Assembly (NCBI GenBank): GCA_046957575.1
Contig: JBKUOG010000009.1
Location: 50,157-114,156 of the forward strand
Direction: 5' to 3'
DNA length: 64,000 nt
DNA from: UMGS1370 sp046957575
Lineage (GTDB): Bacteria > Bacillota > Clostridia > Lachnospirales > Lachnospiraceae
A program made the position numbers and the translations under genes. Shown in pieces: positions 34,149 through 42,932 of this stretch; position 1 is the first letter of the stretch; the number at the start of each line of letters is the position of its first letter. Under the pieces are notes generated by a model. It ran no database searches and was not told where the DNA came from. It saw nothing but the letters and a program-made list of their open reading frames with translations.

Positions 34149-34775
34149 ATGTTCTATGCAAATAGATGCTGCAAAACTGGGAGTTGTTCACCCCTGTATC
34201 TTAAACCTTCTTTGCATAACAGCAGTTTAAAGTCGTTGACGAATGTGAGACCAAAACCAGATGTTGATACGTTTGAGACTGCACCTAAGACGGAAGAACG
34301 TTTTTTGACATACGGGTTTAAGGTGGATAAAAATAACCAGAAGGAATTGCAGTCCTTTGACTCATGGAAAGAGGTTCAGGACCAGGTCTCTTTCAATAAA
34401 TGGCAAGATTCAGGGCTAATTGAGCAATTTTATAATCATAATTCCGATTATCTGAAAGAGTACCGGGCATTTGGAGAAGATGTATCAAAATTTGCCGCTA
34501 ATTTTCAGCAGCTTGGTTTACGGGATATCTATGATCAAAAGGGCCTGATAGGGGTTCATGAACTGTTTGAGAACAGAGAGGAAGAGTATGCCCGGATACT
34601 TGACAATGAGAATCATATACAAGAGGAAACAAATCATTACAGAAAAAAGACTTCCGCCATGTTTCAACTGATGCAGCAGACAGGTTCTGATTTTTCAGCT
34701 ATATGGGACAAAATAAAGGAGAGTTATGTTACAGGGGGGCTGTCTATTCGACAGCCTCTTTCATTTGCTATCTGA
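34149..34775 (+). CDS. Hypothetical protein with possible 5' frameshift
   Basis: An open frame of 208 codons of unrecognised, charged, helical, non-membrane sequence. AGGAGG at 34141-34146 is only two bases before the ATG at 34149 but nine before an ATG at 34156 in the +1 frame, which reads MQIDAAKLGVVHPCIL and stops at 34230. The first ~20 residues of the long frame are Cys-rich and unlike the rest. The likely history is a gene that starts at 34156 and shifted frame near 34200-34220. A terminator-like hairpin lies inside the last codons. Whether the protein is still made is unknown. Confidence 0.45.
   Translation: MFYANRCCKTGSCSPLYLKPSLHNSSLKSLTNVRPKPDVDTFETAPKTEERFLTYGFKVDKNNQKELQSFDSWKEVQDQVSFNKWQDSGLIEQFYNHNSDYLKEYRAFGEDVSKFAANFQQLGLRDIYDQKGLIGVHELFENREEEYARILDNENHIQEETNHYRKKTSAMFQLMQQTGSDFSAIWDKIKESYVTGGLSIRQPLSFAI
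34738..34762 (+). terminator. Possible weak terminator
   Basis: GGCTGTC (34738-34744) and GACAGCC (34750-34756) form a short hairpin followed by TCTTTC. It lies within the last codons of the preceding open frame. Confidence 0.4.
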
Positions 34776-34939
34776 ACATAATGCTATTTGATGGGCAATG
34801 AAAATCTTCGCAGCCATACCCTCATTTTGCGGTCGTACAAAAATTAAGAAAAGTTTAAATTGTAGTTTGCCGGGATATTATATAAAATGATGTTGGAGCA
34901 AAAGGATTTGTTCAGAATCAGCAAAGGAAGACAAAAGGA

Positions 34940-37423
34940 ATGAAGAAATTTTTTATAAGGGCAGCGATTCTGCTGATGATATTTGTATCAGCAGCTGCCG
35001 GTTATTTTTTGTGGATTCGCAGCCGCAGTCTGCAAAAAGAGGAAGAACGGGTTTATACTGCGATTCAGGAAAGCGCATTTCCTGTAATATATATGGAGAT
35101 GTACGGGGAAAAGATGAACTGTCTCCATGGATATTCCCAGGATATGAGAGAAGCAGTAATGCGGGATACACTGACAATTTTGCCGGAAGACAGAAAACTG
35201 GCAGTTCATATAGAAGATTATGATGGAGAGATTACAGGTATTTATTATGAGATACGAAGTCTGGATTTGGAACGTCTGGTAGAACGGACTCAGGTGGAAA
35301 CCTGGGAGACTACAGAATCCGGAGTCAGGGCAGAACTTCCCATACAAAACCTTCTAAATAAGGAAGAGGAATATTTGCTCAGCTTATCCGTCACAACTTC
35401 AGAAAACGGAACCATCGGATATTATACGAGAATTAAATGGACGGACAATGCCAATGTACAGCCTATGATTGCATTGGCGAAACAGTTTTCCAGCAGTACA
35501 TTTAACTATGAGGACGCGTCCCAGCTTACCATGTATCTGGAACCAGACGCAGCAGCGGATAACAGTTCATTGGGAGATGTTTCGATTAACAGCAGTTTTT
35601 CCCAACTGACCTGGGGAGGTCTTTCCATGGAGCAGGCAGGACCGGCGGAGGTCTGTCTAAAGGAACTGGATGGCATAATGGGACAGGTCGAGTTAAGATA
35701 CCTGGCTGTCAGACAGACGGAGGACGGACACACAGAAACGTATGAGATTACAGATGATTTTACCCTAAAATGGAGTGAACAAAGAATTTACATGATGGAT
35801 TTTGACCGGCAAACAGATGAAATCTTTACAGGAAATCGTGGGGCAATTTCCGGAAAAAGGATTCTTCTAGGCATCACAGGGGACGAGCGGGTCAGCGCCA
35901 AAGCAAGTCCGGATGGAAAGCAGACTGCGTTCTGCGCCAACAGGGATGTATGGCTCTATGATCAGGCAGATGGGGAACTAATCAATGTATTTTCCTTCCG
36001 TAATGAGGAAAGCCAGGGAACTGTGGAATACAATAAGCATGATGCGAAGATTCTTCAGGTATCAGATAAAGGGGATATGGATTTTCTGGTTTATGGCTAT
36101 ATGAATCAGGGCCGTCATGAAGGACAGGTGGGAATCGGCTTATATCACTATTCAGACGAAAGGGATGCATTAGAAGAGAAGTTTTTTGCCCCTTCGATTA
36201 CCTCTTTTGAAGATTTACGTATGGATTTGGAGAAACTTTGCTATCTGTCAGGAAGCGGGATGCTGTATTTGATGCAGGATCATGCAGTGTATGGAATTGA
36301 TTTAAACAGCAGTGAGTACATTGTTCTGGCTGATTCTCTGGAAGAAGGGGCTTATGCGGTCAGTCAGGACGGCCGTCATTTTGCATGGCAGGACGATCAG
36401 AAAAATCATCAGGCATCCTATATCAGCCTGATGGACTTGGAAACAGGAGCAAAACAGACCATTCCGGCTCCAAAAGGAGATTATATCCGCAGTCTCGGAT
36501 TTGTAGGAGGCGATTTCCTTTACGGTTTGGCTCACCAAAACAGCAGGTGGATTGTCAATGGAAGATTGGAGGAAGTTCCCATGTATGCCCTGGAAATTCT
36601 GGGGGAGAATGGCAATGTTTTAACCCGGTACGAAAAAGAAGGATTTTATATCTCCAGTGTTTCAGTAGAAGAAAGCCGGATTCATTTAGAGCGGCTTGCC
36701 AGGGTTTCAGACACTTCTTACACAAAGGTAGACAGCGATACGATTGTCTGCAATGTGGAACTGGCGGATATGTCCAAAGAGAAAATTGGATGGTATGTAT
36801 CGCAGGATAAGGAAAAAATTTATTTCGTTCAGCTTCCGTCAGAAGTAAAAGGAAGCGAGGCTGTGAAGCTGTCCAGTCCTCAAAAGGTTTCCTATGATCA
36901 GTCATTGGATTTGGAATTGACAGCCAATACGCCGTTTTCCGGTATGACTTTTTACGCATATGGCAATGGCCGTCTGAAAGGAACTACTCAGGATTTTGTA
37001 AAAGCAGTAGAACTGGCCTATGAAGATATGGGACTGGTAACCGATCAGAAGCAGAATATTCTCTGGAACCGCACTAATCGGGGAAATGTAAAAAATATTC
37101 GGGAAATCCAGAATACAGCTGCCCCCATTATTCAGCGCCTTGGCGGATTTACAGGGAGCGAAGTGTTTGATGACAATCTGATTATGCTGGACGCAAAAGG
37201 GCTGGAATTAAATCAAATCCTGTATTTTGTGGATCAGGGACTGCCGGTGGTCGCCTATACCGGGGAGGGGAGTTATATATTGATTACAGGCTTTGATCAG
37301 TTTAATGTGACCCTGTACCAGCCAGAGACTGGAGAAACCTGGAAAATGGGCTTAAATGATGCATCGGCATATTTCCAAAATCTGCAAAATGACTTTATAT
37401 GCAGCATCAGATTTGATGAATAA
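34940..37423 (+). CDS. Membrane-anchored extracellular protein with propeller-like and C39-like regions
   Basis: 827 residues. A signal anchor or signal peptide occupies residues ~4-25 (KKFFIRAAILLMIF). The next ~300 residues are of unclear fold. Residues ~310-640 contain TolB/WD-like strands (KASPDGKQTAFCA, AVSQDGRHFAWQDD) suggesting a beta-propeller. The last ~160 residues, ending in GLPVVAYTGEGSYILITGFD and VTLYQPETGE, resemble the papain-like C39_2 fold. The usual catalytic Cys and His positions do not appear to be filled, so this domain may be a non-catalytic binding relative. I do not know a named family; the cell-surface location is inferred. Confidence 0.7.
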   Translation: MKKFFIRAAILLMIFVSAAAGYFLWIRSRSLQKEEERVYTAIQESAFPVIYMEMYGEKMNCLHGYSQDMREAVMRDTLTILPEDRKLAVHIEDYDGEITGIYYEIRSLDLERLVERTQVETWETTESGVRAELPIQNLLNKEEEYLLSLSVTTSENGTIGYYTRIKWTDNANVQPMIALAKQFSSSTFNYEDASQLTMYLEPDAAADNSSLGDVSINSSFSQLTWGGLSMEQAGPAEVCLKELDGIMGQVELRYLAVRQTEDGHTETYEITDDFTLKWSEQRIYMMDFDRQTDEIFTGNRGAISGKRILLGITGDERVSAKASPDGKQTAFCANRDVWLYDQADGELINVFSFRNEESQGTVEYNKHDAKILQVSDKGDMDFLVYGYMNQGRHEGQVGIGLYHYSDERDALEEKFFAPSITSFEDLRMDLEKLCYLSGSGMLYLMQDHAVYGIDLNSSEYIVLADSLEEGAYAVSQDGRHFAWQDDQKNHQASYISLMDLETGAKQTIPAPKGDYIRSLGFVGGDFLYGLAHQNSRWIVNGRLEEVPMYALEILGENGNVLTRYEKEGFYISSVSVEESRIHLERLARVSDTSYTKVDSDTIVCNVELADMSKEKIGWYVSQDKEKIYFVQLPSEVKGSEAVKLSSPQKVSYDQSLDLELTANTPFSGMTFYAYGNGRLKGTTQDFVKAVELAYEDMGLVTDQKQNILWNRTNRGNVKNIREIQNTAAPIIQRLGGFTGSEVFDDNLIMLDAKGLELNQILYFVDQGLPVVAYTGEGSYILITGFDQFNVTLYQPETGETWKMGLNDASAYFQNLQNDFICSIRFDE

Positions 37424-37446
37424 GGGAAGAAAACGTGTGATTCCCT

Positions 37447-37474
37447 TTACAAGCGGGATTTTTATGATATAATC
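37447..37474 (+). promoter_or_regulatory. Sigma-A promoter for murA
   Basis: TTTACA (37447-37452), 16-base spacer, TATAAT (37469-37474). A small GGGAA/TTCCC hairpin before it may be a weak terminator of the upstream gene. Confidence 0.65.
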
Positions 37475-37542
37475 TATAAGTGCGTAAATTTAGTGTTAAA
37501 AATAACGTTTGTTTTGTATAGATAGTGATTTAGGAGAGTAGG

Positions 37543-38835
37543 ATGGAACAGTTTATTATGAAGGGCGGCAATCCCCTTGTAGGTGAAGTCACCATAGGGG
37601 GAGCAAAAAACGCAGCCTTAGGAATCCTGACCGCAGCAATCATGACTGATGATGATGTACTGATAGAAAATCTTCCGGATGTCCGCGACATTAATGTGAT
37701 GCTGGAAGCGATTGAAGAGATCGGGGCGACAGTAGAGCGCATTGACCGGCATACGGCAAAGATTAATGCATCAAGTATTCATGAAATTTCAGTAGATGAC
37801 GAATATATCCGAAAAATCAGGGCGTCCTATTATTTTATAGGAGCGCTTCTTGGCAAATATAAGAGCGCCCAGGTACCGCTGCCGGGCGGCTGCAACATTG
37901 GCAGCCGCCCGATTGACCAGCATCTGAAGGGATTCCGCGCTCTTGGCAGCGATGTTAGGATTGAGAACGGAGCGGTCAGAGTTCATGCCATTGATCTGGT
38001 GGGAAGCCATATTTATTTAGATGTGGTTTCCGTAGGTGCTACCATCAACATTATGATGGCGGCTGCTTTGGCAGAGGGTATGACCATTCTGGAAAATGTG
38101 GCAAAAGAGCCTCACGTGGTAGACGTAGCCAATTTCTTAAACAGCATGGGCGCGAATATTAAGGGTGCAGGTACGGATACCATCCGTATTCGGGGCGTCA
38201 AAAAACTTCATGGCACCGAGTATTCCATTATTCCGGATCAGATTGAAGCAGGTACTTTTATGTGTGCGGCAGCCATTACCCGCGGCGACATTATGATTAA
38301 AAACGTAATCCCCAAACATTTAGAGGCGATTACGGCAAAGTTATTAGAGGCCGGATGCGAAGTGTCAGAATTTGATGACGCAGTTCGGGTAGTGGGAAAA
38401 CCGGTGCAGCGCCACACAGACATCAAGACTCTTCCTTATCCTGGATTCCCGACGGATATGCAGCCTCAGATGACGGTTACTCTTGCATTGGCAGAAGGCA
38501 CCAGTATGGTAACCGAGAGCATCTTTGAAAACCGTTTTAAATATGTAGACGAGCTGGCTCGTATGGGAAGCAATATCAAGGTAGAAGGCAATGTGGCGGT
38601 AATTGACGGCGTAAAACGTCTGACCGGAGCACAGGTCAACGCGCCGGATCTGCGGGCTGGAGCTGCTTTGGTACTGGCTGGTCTGGCGGCAGAAGGAATC
38701 ACAGAAGTAGATGAGATCGGCTATATCCAGAGAGGTTATGAGTGCTTTGAAGAAAAGCTTAAGAACCTGGGGGCAGTCATTGAAAAAGTGGATTCCGAAA
38801 AGGAAGCGCAAAAGTTCCGGTTAAAGGTCGGATAA
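37543..38835 (+). CDS. murA: UDP-N-acetylglucosamine 1-carboxyvinyltransferase
   Basis: 430 residues, typical of MurA. The catalytic loop VPLPGGCNIGSRPIDQH places the PEP-binding Cys (the fosfomycin target) at residue 117. GGAKNAALGIL near residue 20 is the substrate-binding Lys-Asn pair. Reaction: UDP-GlcNAc + PEP to enolpyruvyl-UDP-GlcNAc, the first peptidoglycan step. TAGGAGAG precedes the ATG and a sigma-A promoter lies 69 bases upstream. Confidence 0.96.
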   Translation: MEQFIMKGGNPLVGEVTIGGAKNAALGILTAAIMTDDDVLIENLPDVRDINVMLEAIEEIGATVERIDRHTAKINASSIHEISVDDEYIRKIRASYYFIGALLGKYKSAQVPLPGGCNIGSRPIDQHLKGFRALGSDVRIENGAVRVHAIDLVGSHIYLDVVSVGATINIMMAAALAEGMTILENVAKEPHVVDVANFLNSMGANIKGAGTDTIRIRGVKKLHGTEYSIIPDQIEAGTFMCAAAITRGDIMIKNVIPKHLEAITAKLLEAGCEVSEFDDAVRVVGKPVQRHTDIKTLPYPGFPTDMQPQMTVTLALAEGTSMVTESIFENRFKYVDELARMGSNIKVEGNVAVIDGVKRLTGAQVNAPDLRAGAALVLAGLAAEGITEVDEIGYIQRGYECFEEKLKNLGAVIEKVDSEKEAQKFRLKVG

Positions 38836-38840
38836 TGTAC

Positions 38841-38869
38841 TTGACAGCGCTTTTAAAATGTTGTATAGT
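38841..38869 (+). promoter_or_regulatory. Sigma-A promoter for metK
   Basis: Consensus TTGACA (38841-38846), 17-base spacer, TATAGT (38864-38869), starting six bases after the murA stop. Confidence 0.85.
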
Positions 38870-38898
38870 GAATTTGCATTAAAATTGAAAAGTTCGTA

Positions 38899-39042
38899 AT
38901 ATCCCTTATTCAGAGTGATGGAGATACAAAGGATCTGTGAAGTCACGGCAACCCCGATTGCGCGCGGTAAGCGCCAGGGTCGGAAGGTGCCAGCCTGAGC
39001 GAGGAGCTGCAGTTTCTGCAGCCAGTCGAGCAATAAGAGGAT
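38899..39042 (+). promoter_or_regulatory. SAM-I (S-box) riboswitch
   Basis: The conserved S-box elements are present in order: CTTATTCAGAG...GATGGAG, GTCACGGCAACCCC, GGAAGGTGCCAGCC, GAGC, and a closing AATAAGAGG that pairs with CCCTTATT to form P1. The aptamer lies between the promoter and the terminator upstream of metK. SAM binding should favour termination, lowering SAM synthetase expression. Confidence 0.95.
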
Positions 39043-39060
39043 TTGATGATAACAGTATCA

Positions 39061-39090
39061 AGTCCGCATTGCTGCGGACTTTTCTTTTTC
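39061..39090 (+). terminator. S-box-controlled terminator upstream of metK
   Basis: AGTCCGCA (39061-39068) pairs with TGCGGACT (39073-39080) over TTGC, followed by TTTCTTTTT. It is the expression platform of the SAM riboswitch. Confidence 0.9.
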
Positions 39091-39132
39091 ACAAACACCA
39101 GATTAATTTGCAAAAACACAAGGAGGAAACAC

Positions 39133-40320
39133 ATGGAAAGACGTTTATTTACTTCAGAATCTGTAACCGAAGGACATCCGGATAAGATGTGCGATGCCAT
39201 CTCCGATGCCGTTTTAGACGCATTAATGGAGCAGGACCCAATGAGCCGCGTTGCCTGCGAGACTGCTGTAACCACAGGTCTTGTATTGGTAATGGGTGAG
39301 ATTACCACCAATGCGTATGTAGATATTCAGAAACTGGTTCGGGAAACCATCCGCGAGATTGGTTACGACCGCGCAAAATATGGTTTTGACTGCGACACCT
39401 GCGGTGTGATTACTGCCATTGACGAGCAGTCTGCAGATATTGCCCTGGGCGTAGACAAAGCATTAGAAGCAAAAGAAAACACCATGTCTGACAGCGAGAT
39501 TGACGCTATCGGTGCTGGCGATCAGGGTATGATGTTTGGTTATGCAACCAATGAGACCGAAGAATATATGCCATATCCAATCGCATTAGCCCACAAACTG
39601 ACCCGCCAGCTGACCAAGGTAAGAAAAGACGGCACTTTAAAGTACCTGCGTCCAGATGGAAAGAGCCAGGTAACCGTAGAGTATGATGAGGAAGGAAAGC
39701 CAGTTCGCCTGGATGCCGTTGTCCTTTCTACCCAGCATGATGAGGCAGTAACCCAGGAGCAGATTCACGAAGATATTAAGAAATACGTATTTGATCCAGT
39801 TTTACCAGCTGAAATGATTGACGACAATACCAAGTTCTTTATCAACCCAACCGGCCGTTTCGTAATCGGCGGACCTCACGGAGACAGCGGATTAACCGGC
39901 CGTAAGATTATCGTTGATACCTACGGCGGATACGCACGTCACGGCGGCGGTGCATTCTCCGGAAAAGACTGCACCAAGGTAGACCGTTCTGCAGCATACG
40001 CAGCACGTTACGTTGCAAAGAACATCGTAGCAGCAGGTCTTGCAGATAAGTGCGAAATCCAGTTGTCCTACGCAATCGGCGTTGCACATCCGACTTCCGT
40101 AATGGTAGATACCTTTGGAACTGGAAAAGTCAGCGACCAGAAGCTGGTTGAGATTGTAAGAGAAAACTTTGATCTGCGTCCAGCAGGCATCATTAAGATG
40201 TTAGACCTGCGCCGTCCGATTTACAAGCAGACCGCTGCTTACGGACACTTCGGCAGAAACGATTTGGATCTGCCATGGGAGAAATTAGACCGGGTTGAGA
40301 CATTAAAGAAATATTTATAA
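39133..40320 (+). CDS. metK: S-adenosylmethionine synthetase
   Basis: 395 residues. SESVTEGHPDKMCDAISDA is the N-terminal ATP-binding signature, GAGDQGMMFGYA the hexapeptide-containing loop, and GGGAFSGKDCTKVDRSAAY the phosphate-binding signature. It makes SAM from Met and ATP, feeding the many methyltransferases and radical SAM enzymes in this window. AGGAGG lies before the ATG at 39133; a longer frame from 39043 runs back through the riboswitch terminator and is not used. Confidence 0.97.
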   Translation: MERRLFTSESVTEGHPDKMCDAISDAVLDALMEQDPMSRVACETAVTTGLVLVMGEITTNAYVDIQKLVRETIREIGYDRAKYGFDCDTCGVITAIDEQSADIALGVDKALEAKENTMSDSEIDAIGAGDQGMMFGYATNETEEYMPYPIALAHKLTRQLTKVRKDGTLKYLRPDGKSQVTVEYDEEGKPVRLDAVVLSTQHDEAVTQEQIHEDIKKYVFDPVLPAEMIDDNTKFFINPTGRFVIGGPHGDSGLTGRKIIVDTYGGYARHGGGAFSGKDCTKVDRSAAYAARYVAKNIVAAGLADKCEIQLSYAIGVAHPTSVMVDTFGTGKVSDQKLVEIVRENFDLRPAGIIKMLDLRRPIYKQTAAYGHFGRNDLDLPWEKLDRVETLKKYL

Positions 40321-40330
40321 GAGCTGTGTG

Positions 40331-40373
40331 CCAGGGTCAGGTAATTGAAAAATTACCTGACCCTGGGTTTTTT
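40331..40373 (+). terminator. Intrinsic terminator after metK
   Basis: CCAGGGTCAGGTAATT (40331-40346) pairs perfectly with AATTACCTGACCCTGG (40351-40366), followed by GTTTTTT. Confidence 0.92.
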
Positions 40374-40431
40374 CTGGCAGTTTTATGACTCCGGATCTTC
40401 TGCGAGAATTCTATAAACAATTAAATTTTCT

Positions 40432-40459
40432 TTGCATAACGATGAAAGTATGGTATAAT
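40432..40459 (+). promoter_or_regulatory. Sigma-A promoter for the ZIP transporter
   Basis: TTGCAT (40432-40437), 16-base spacer, TATAAT (40454-40459). It predicts a ~95-base 5' leader. Confidence 0.7.
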
Positions 40460-40465
40460 GGCATG

Positions 40466-40560
40466 AGTTAGTTGTAACTAATTTTTGAAGCGGATTCCAT
40501 ACATTTAGGTGCAAGTCCGACACAATAGAACGATTATAGAAGCAGAAGGAGAATAAAAAG
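40466..40560 (+). promoter_or_regulatory. Structured 5' leader of the ZIP transporter gene
   Basis: CGGATT near 40491 can pair with AAGTCCG near 40515 around a loop containing TTTAGGTGC, with GACAC following. TTAGTTGTAACTAA upstream is also self-complementary. No terminator is apparent and no known metal riboswitch is recognised; the leader may simply be an untranslated region. Confidence 0.3.
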
Positions 40561-41343
40561 ATGATGATACAATTATTGCCTGGGATGATTTTCCCGATAA
40601 TCGGAACCGCCCTGGGTTCTGCCTGTGTATTTTTTATAAAGGGTACTTTAAGCGACTGGATACAGCGGGCGCTTTCCGGTTTTGCAGCAGGAGTTATGGT
40701 TGCTGCTTCCATCTGGAGCCTGCTGATTCCTGCCATGGATCAGGCCGTCCATATGGGAGTCTGGTCCTTTGTTCCTGCGGCAGCAGGTTTCTGGCTGGGG
40801 ATTTTGTTTTTGCTGCTGCTGGATCATCTGATCCCTCATCTTCACCGGAATGCACAACAGGCCGAAGGGCCGAAAAAGGCTTTAAAAAAGACCACGATGT
40901 TGGTTCTGGCTGTTACACTCCACAATATTCCGGAAGGAATGGCGGTTGGAGTCGTGTATGCAGGACTTTTAAACGGCAGTACCAGTCTTACGGCGGCAGG
41001 AGCGCTGGCCCTCGCTTTAGGTATTGCAATCCAGAACTTTCCGGAAGGCGCGATTATTTCCATGCCTCTTCGCTCAGAAGGAGTTTCAAAACCGCAGGCT
41101 TTTTTATATGGAATGCTTTCCGGAGTGGTAGAACCTGCAGGTACCATTCTGACCATTGCAGCTGCCAGCCTGGTAATACCGGCAATGCCGTACTTGCTTA
41201 GCTTTGCGGCGGGCGCCATGCTTTACGTTGTAGTAGAAGAACTGATTCCTGAAATGTCTGCAGGACGCCACTCTAATGTGGGAACCCTGTTTTTTGCAGC
41301 TGGATTCAGCGTGATGATGATTCTGGATGTAGTGTTGGGGTAA
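40561..41343 (+). CDS. ZIP-family metal transporter
   Basis: 260 residues, about eight membrane segments. The metal-binding helix 4 motif TLHNIPEGMAVG and helix 5 motif IQNFPEGAIISMPL are the HNxPEG and NFPEG hallmarks of ZIP transporters (ZupT/GufA group). A loop with HLIPHLHRN may add His ligands. It imports zinc or another divalent metal. AAGGAG precedes two ATGs (40561, 40564); either may be used. Confidence 0.92.
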   Translation: MMIQLLPGMIFPIIGTALGSACVFFIKGTLSDWIQRALSGFAAGVMVAASIWSLLIPAMDQAVHMGVWSFVPAAAGFWLGILFLLLLDHLIPHLHRNAQQAEGPKKALKKTTMLVLAVTLHNIPEGMAVGVVYAGLLNGSTSLTAAGALALALGIAIQNFPEGAIISMPLRSEGVSKPQAFLYGMLSGVVEPAGTILTIAAASLVIPAMPYLLSFAAGAMLYVVVEELIPEMSAGRHSNVGTLFFAAGFSVMMILDVVLG

Positions 41344-41377
41344 GTAATATAATGGCTCAAATAGAAAAAAACTCAAG

Positions 41378-41425
41378 AAACAGTCAGGGTATACAGGTGA
41401 AAAATCCCATCCCCTGACTGTTTTT
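41378..41425 (+). terminator. Intrinsic terminator after the ZIP transporter
   Basis: AAACAGTCAGGG pairs with CCCTGACTGTTT across a ~22-base loop, followed by a T-run and TCC. Confidence 0.8.
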
Positions 41426-41432
41426 CCATGTC

Positions 41433-41461
41433 TTGCGGCAGTCCTCCATTTGTGGTATACT
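41433..41461 (+). promoter_or_regulatory. Sigma-A promoter of the second glycan operon
   Basis: TTGCGG (41433-41438), 17-base spacer, TATACT (41456-41461), ~110 bases before the wzt-like gene. It is the only clear promoter I see before the run of genes to 62580. Confidence 0.65.
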
Positions 41462-41570
41462 CCCCATATAATGCGCTTAGTATGCCGTAATGCAGAATTT
41501 GGTTTCTGCTGCGGCTGTTTTGGGCAGACTGAGATTAAGAGAGATTAAGAGAAGACAAGATGGAGGCAGA

Positions 41571-42932
41571 ATGTCTGAGTTAGAAACAAAATATGCCATA
41601 GAGGTTGATAAAGTAACGAAGATTTACAAATTATATGATAAGCCCATCGACAGGCTGAAAGAATCTTTGAATCTTTCCCATAAAGAATACCACAAAGATT
41701 TTTACGCCTTAAATGAGCTTTCTTTTCATGTGGAAAAGGGACAGACCGTTGGAATTATCGGCACCAACGGTTCCGGAAAATCTACGATTTTAAAGATTAT
41801 TACCGGGGTTCTGACCCCGACTACCGGACAAGTTAAGGTAAACGGCAAGATTTCCGCCCTGCTGGAACTGGGAGCCGGATTTAACATGGACTACACCGGA
41901 ATTGAGAACATTTACATGAATGGAACCATGATGGGGTATTCCAAAAAGGAAATGGATGAAAAGCTTCAGGATATTCTGGACTTTGCAGAGATCGGGGATT
42001 TTGTTTACCAGCCGGTTAAAACCTATTCCAGCGGTATGTTTGTCCGCCTGGCCTTTGCGCTGGCCATTAACGTGGAGCCGGAGATTCTGATTGTAGATGA
42101 GGCGCTTTCGGTAGGAGACGTGTTCTTCCAGGCCAAGTGTTACCGCAGGATGGAAGAAATCCGTAAGAGCGGTACGACGATTCTGATGGTAACCCATGAT
42201 ATGGGAAGTATTATTAAGTATTGCGATAAAGTAGTGCTGCTCAACAAGGGTAATTTTGTGGCAGAGGGAAGCGCAGGCCACATGGTAGATTTGTATAAGA
42301 AGATTCTGGCAGGCCAGATGGAAGCCCTGGATGAAGAACTGGCAGCCCAAAAGGATGGAACCGTAAAAAATAATGGGGTATCTGATTTGGAGATGACCGA
42401 TTTTGCCGCCGGATTTTCCGATGGGGAAGAGAACAAACAGCTGGAATCCAAAGAACTGATGAAGTCTAAAATCACCATCAACGCCAACCGTACCGAATAC
42501 GGAGACGGCAGGGCGGAAATATACGATCTGGGACTGTTTGATGAGAGAGGAAGTCTGACCAATCTTCTGATCAAAGGAGAGATGTTTACCATCCGGGAAT
42601 GCATCCGTTTCCATGCGGACATTGAAGCACCTATTTTTACCTATACGATTAAGGATAAAAAGGGAACGGATTTAACAGGAACCAATACCATGTTTGAGGG
42701 AACCGATATCCAGCCGGTGAAAAACGGGGATGAGTACCAGGTAGAATTCACCCAGAAAATGACCCTTCAGGGCGGAGAATATCTGCTGTCCATGAGCTGC
42801 ACCGGATTTGAGCATGGGGAACACGTGGTGTACCACCGGCTTTATGACGTGGCCAATTTAACGGTAATTTCCAACAAAAATACAGTTGGGGTTTATGACA
42901 TGGAATCCCAGGTAAAGGCAGTGAAACGATGA
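41571..42932 (+). CDS. Polysaccharide ABC exporter ATPase with Wzt-type C-terminal domain
   Basis: 453 residues. The N-terminal ABC domain (~1-245) has Walker A GTNGSGKST, the signature in KTYSSGMFVRLAFALAI and Walker B ILIVDEALSVGD, all as in Wzt/TagH/RfbE. The C-terminal ~160 residues (ITINANRTEYGDGRAEIYDL ...) resemble the Wzt carbohydrate-binding domain, which reads the modified end of the finished polymer. A partner permease (Wzm/TagG) should exist but is not adjacent. The frame opens at 41490; the ATG at 41571 after TGGAGGCAGA is the proper start. It overlaps the next gene by four bases. Confidence 0.9.
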   Translation: MSELETKYAIEVDKVTKIYKLYDKPIDRLKESLNLSHKEYHKDFYALNELSFHVEKGQTVGIIGTNGSGKSTILKIITGVLTPTTGQVKVNGKISALLELGAGFNMDYTGIENIYMNGTMMGYSKKEMDEKLQDILDFAEIGDFVYQPVKTYSSGMFVRLAFALAINVEPEILIVDEALSVGDVFFQAKCYRRMEEIRKSGTTILMVTHDMGSIIKYCDKVVLLNKGNFVAEGSAGHMVDLYKKILAGQMEALDEELAAQKDGTVKNNGVSDLEMTDFAAGFSDGEENKQLESKELMKSKITINANRTEYGDGRAEIYDLGLFDERGSLTNLLIKGEMFTIRECIRFHADIEAPIFTYTIKDKKGTDLTGTNTMFEGTDIQPVKNGDEYQVEFTQKMTLQGGEYLLSMSCTGFEHGEHVVYHRLYDVANLTVISNKNTVGVYDMESQVKAVKR

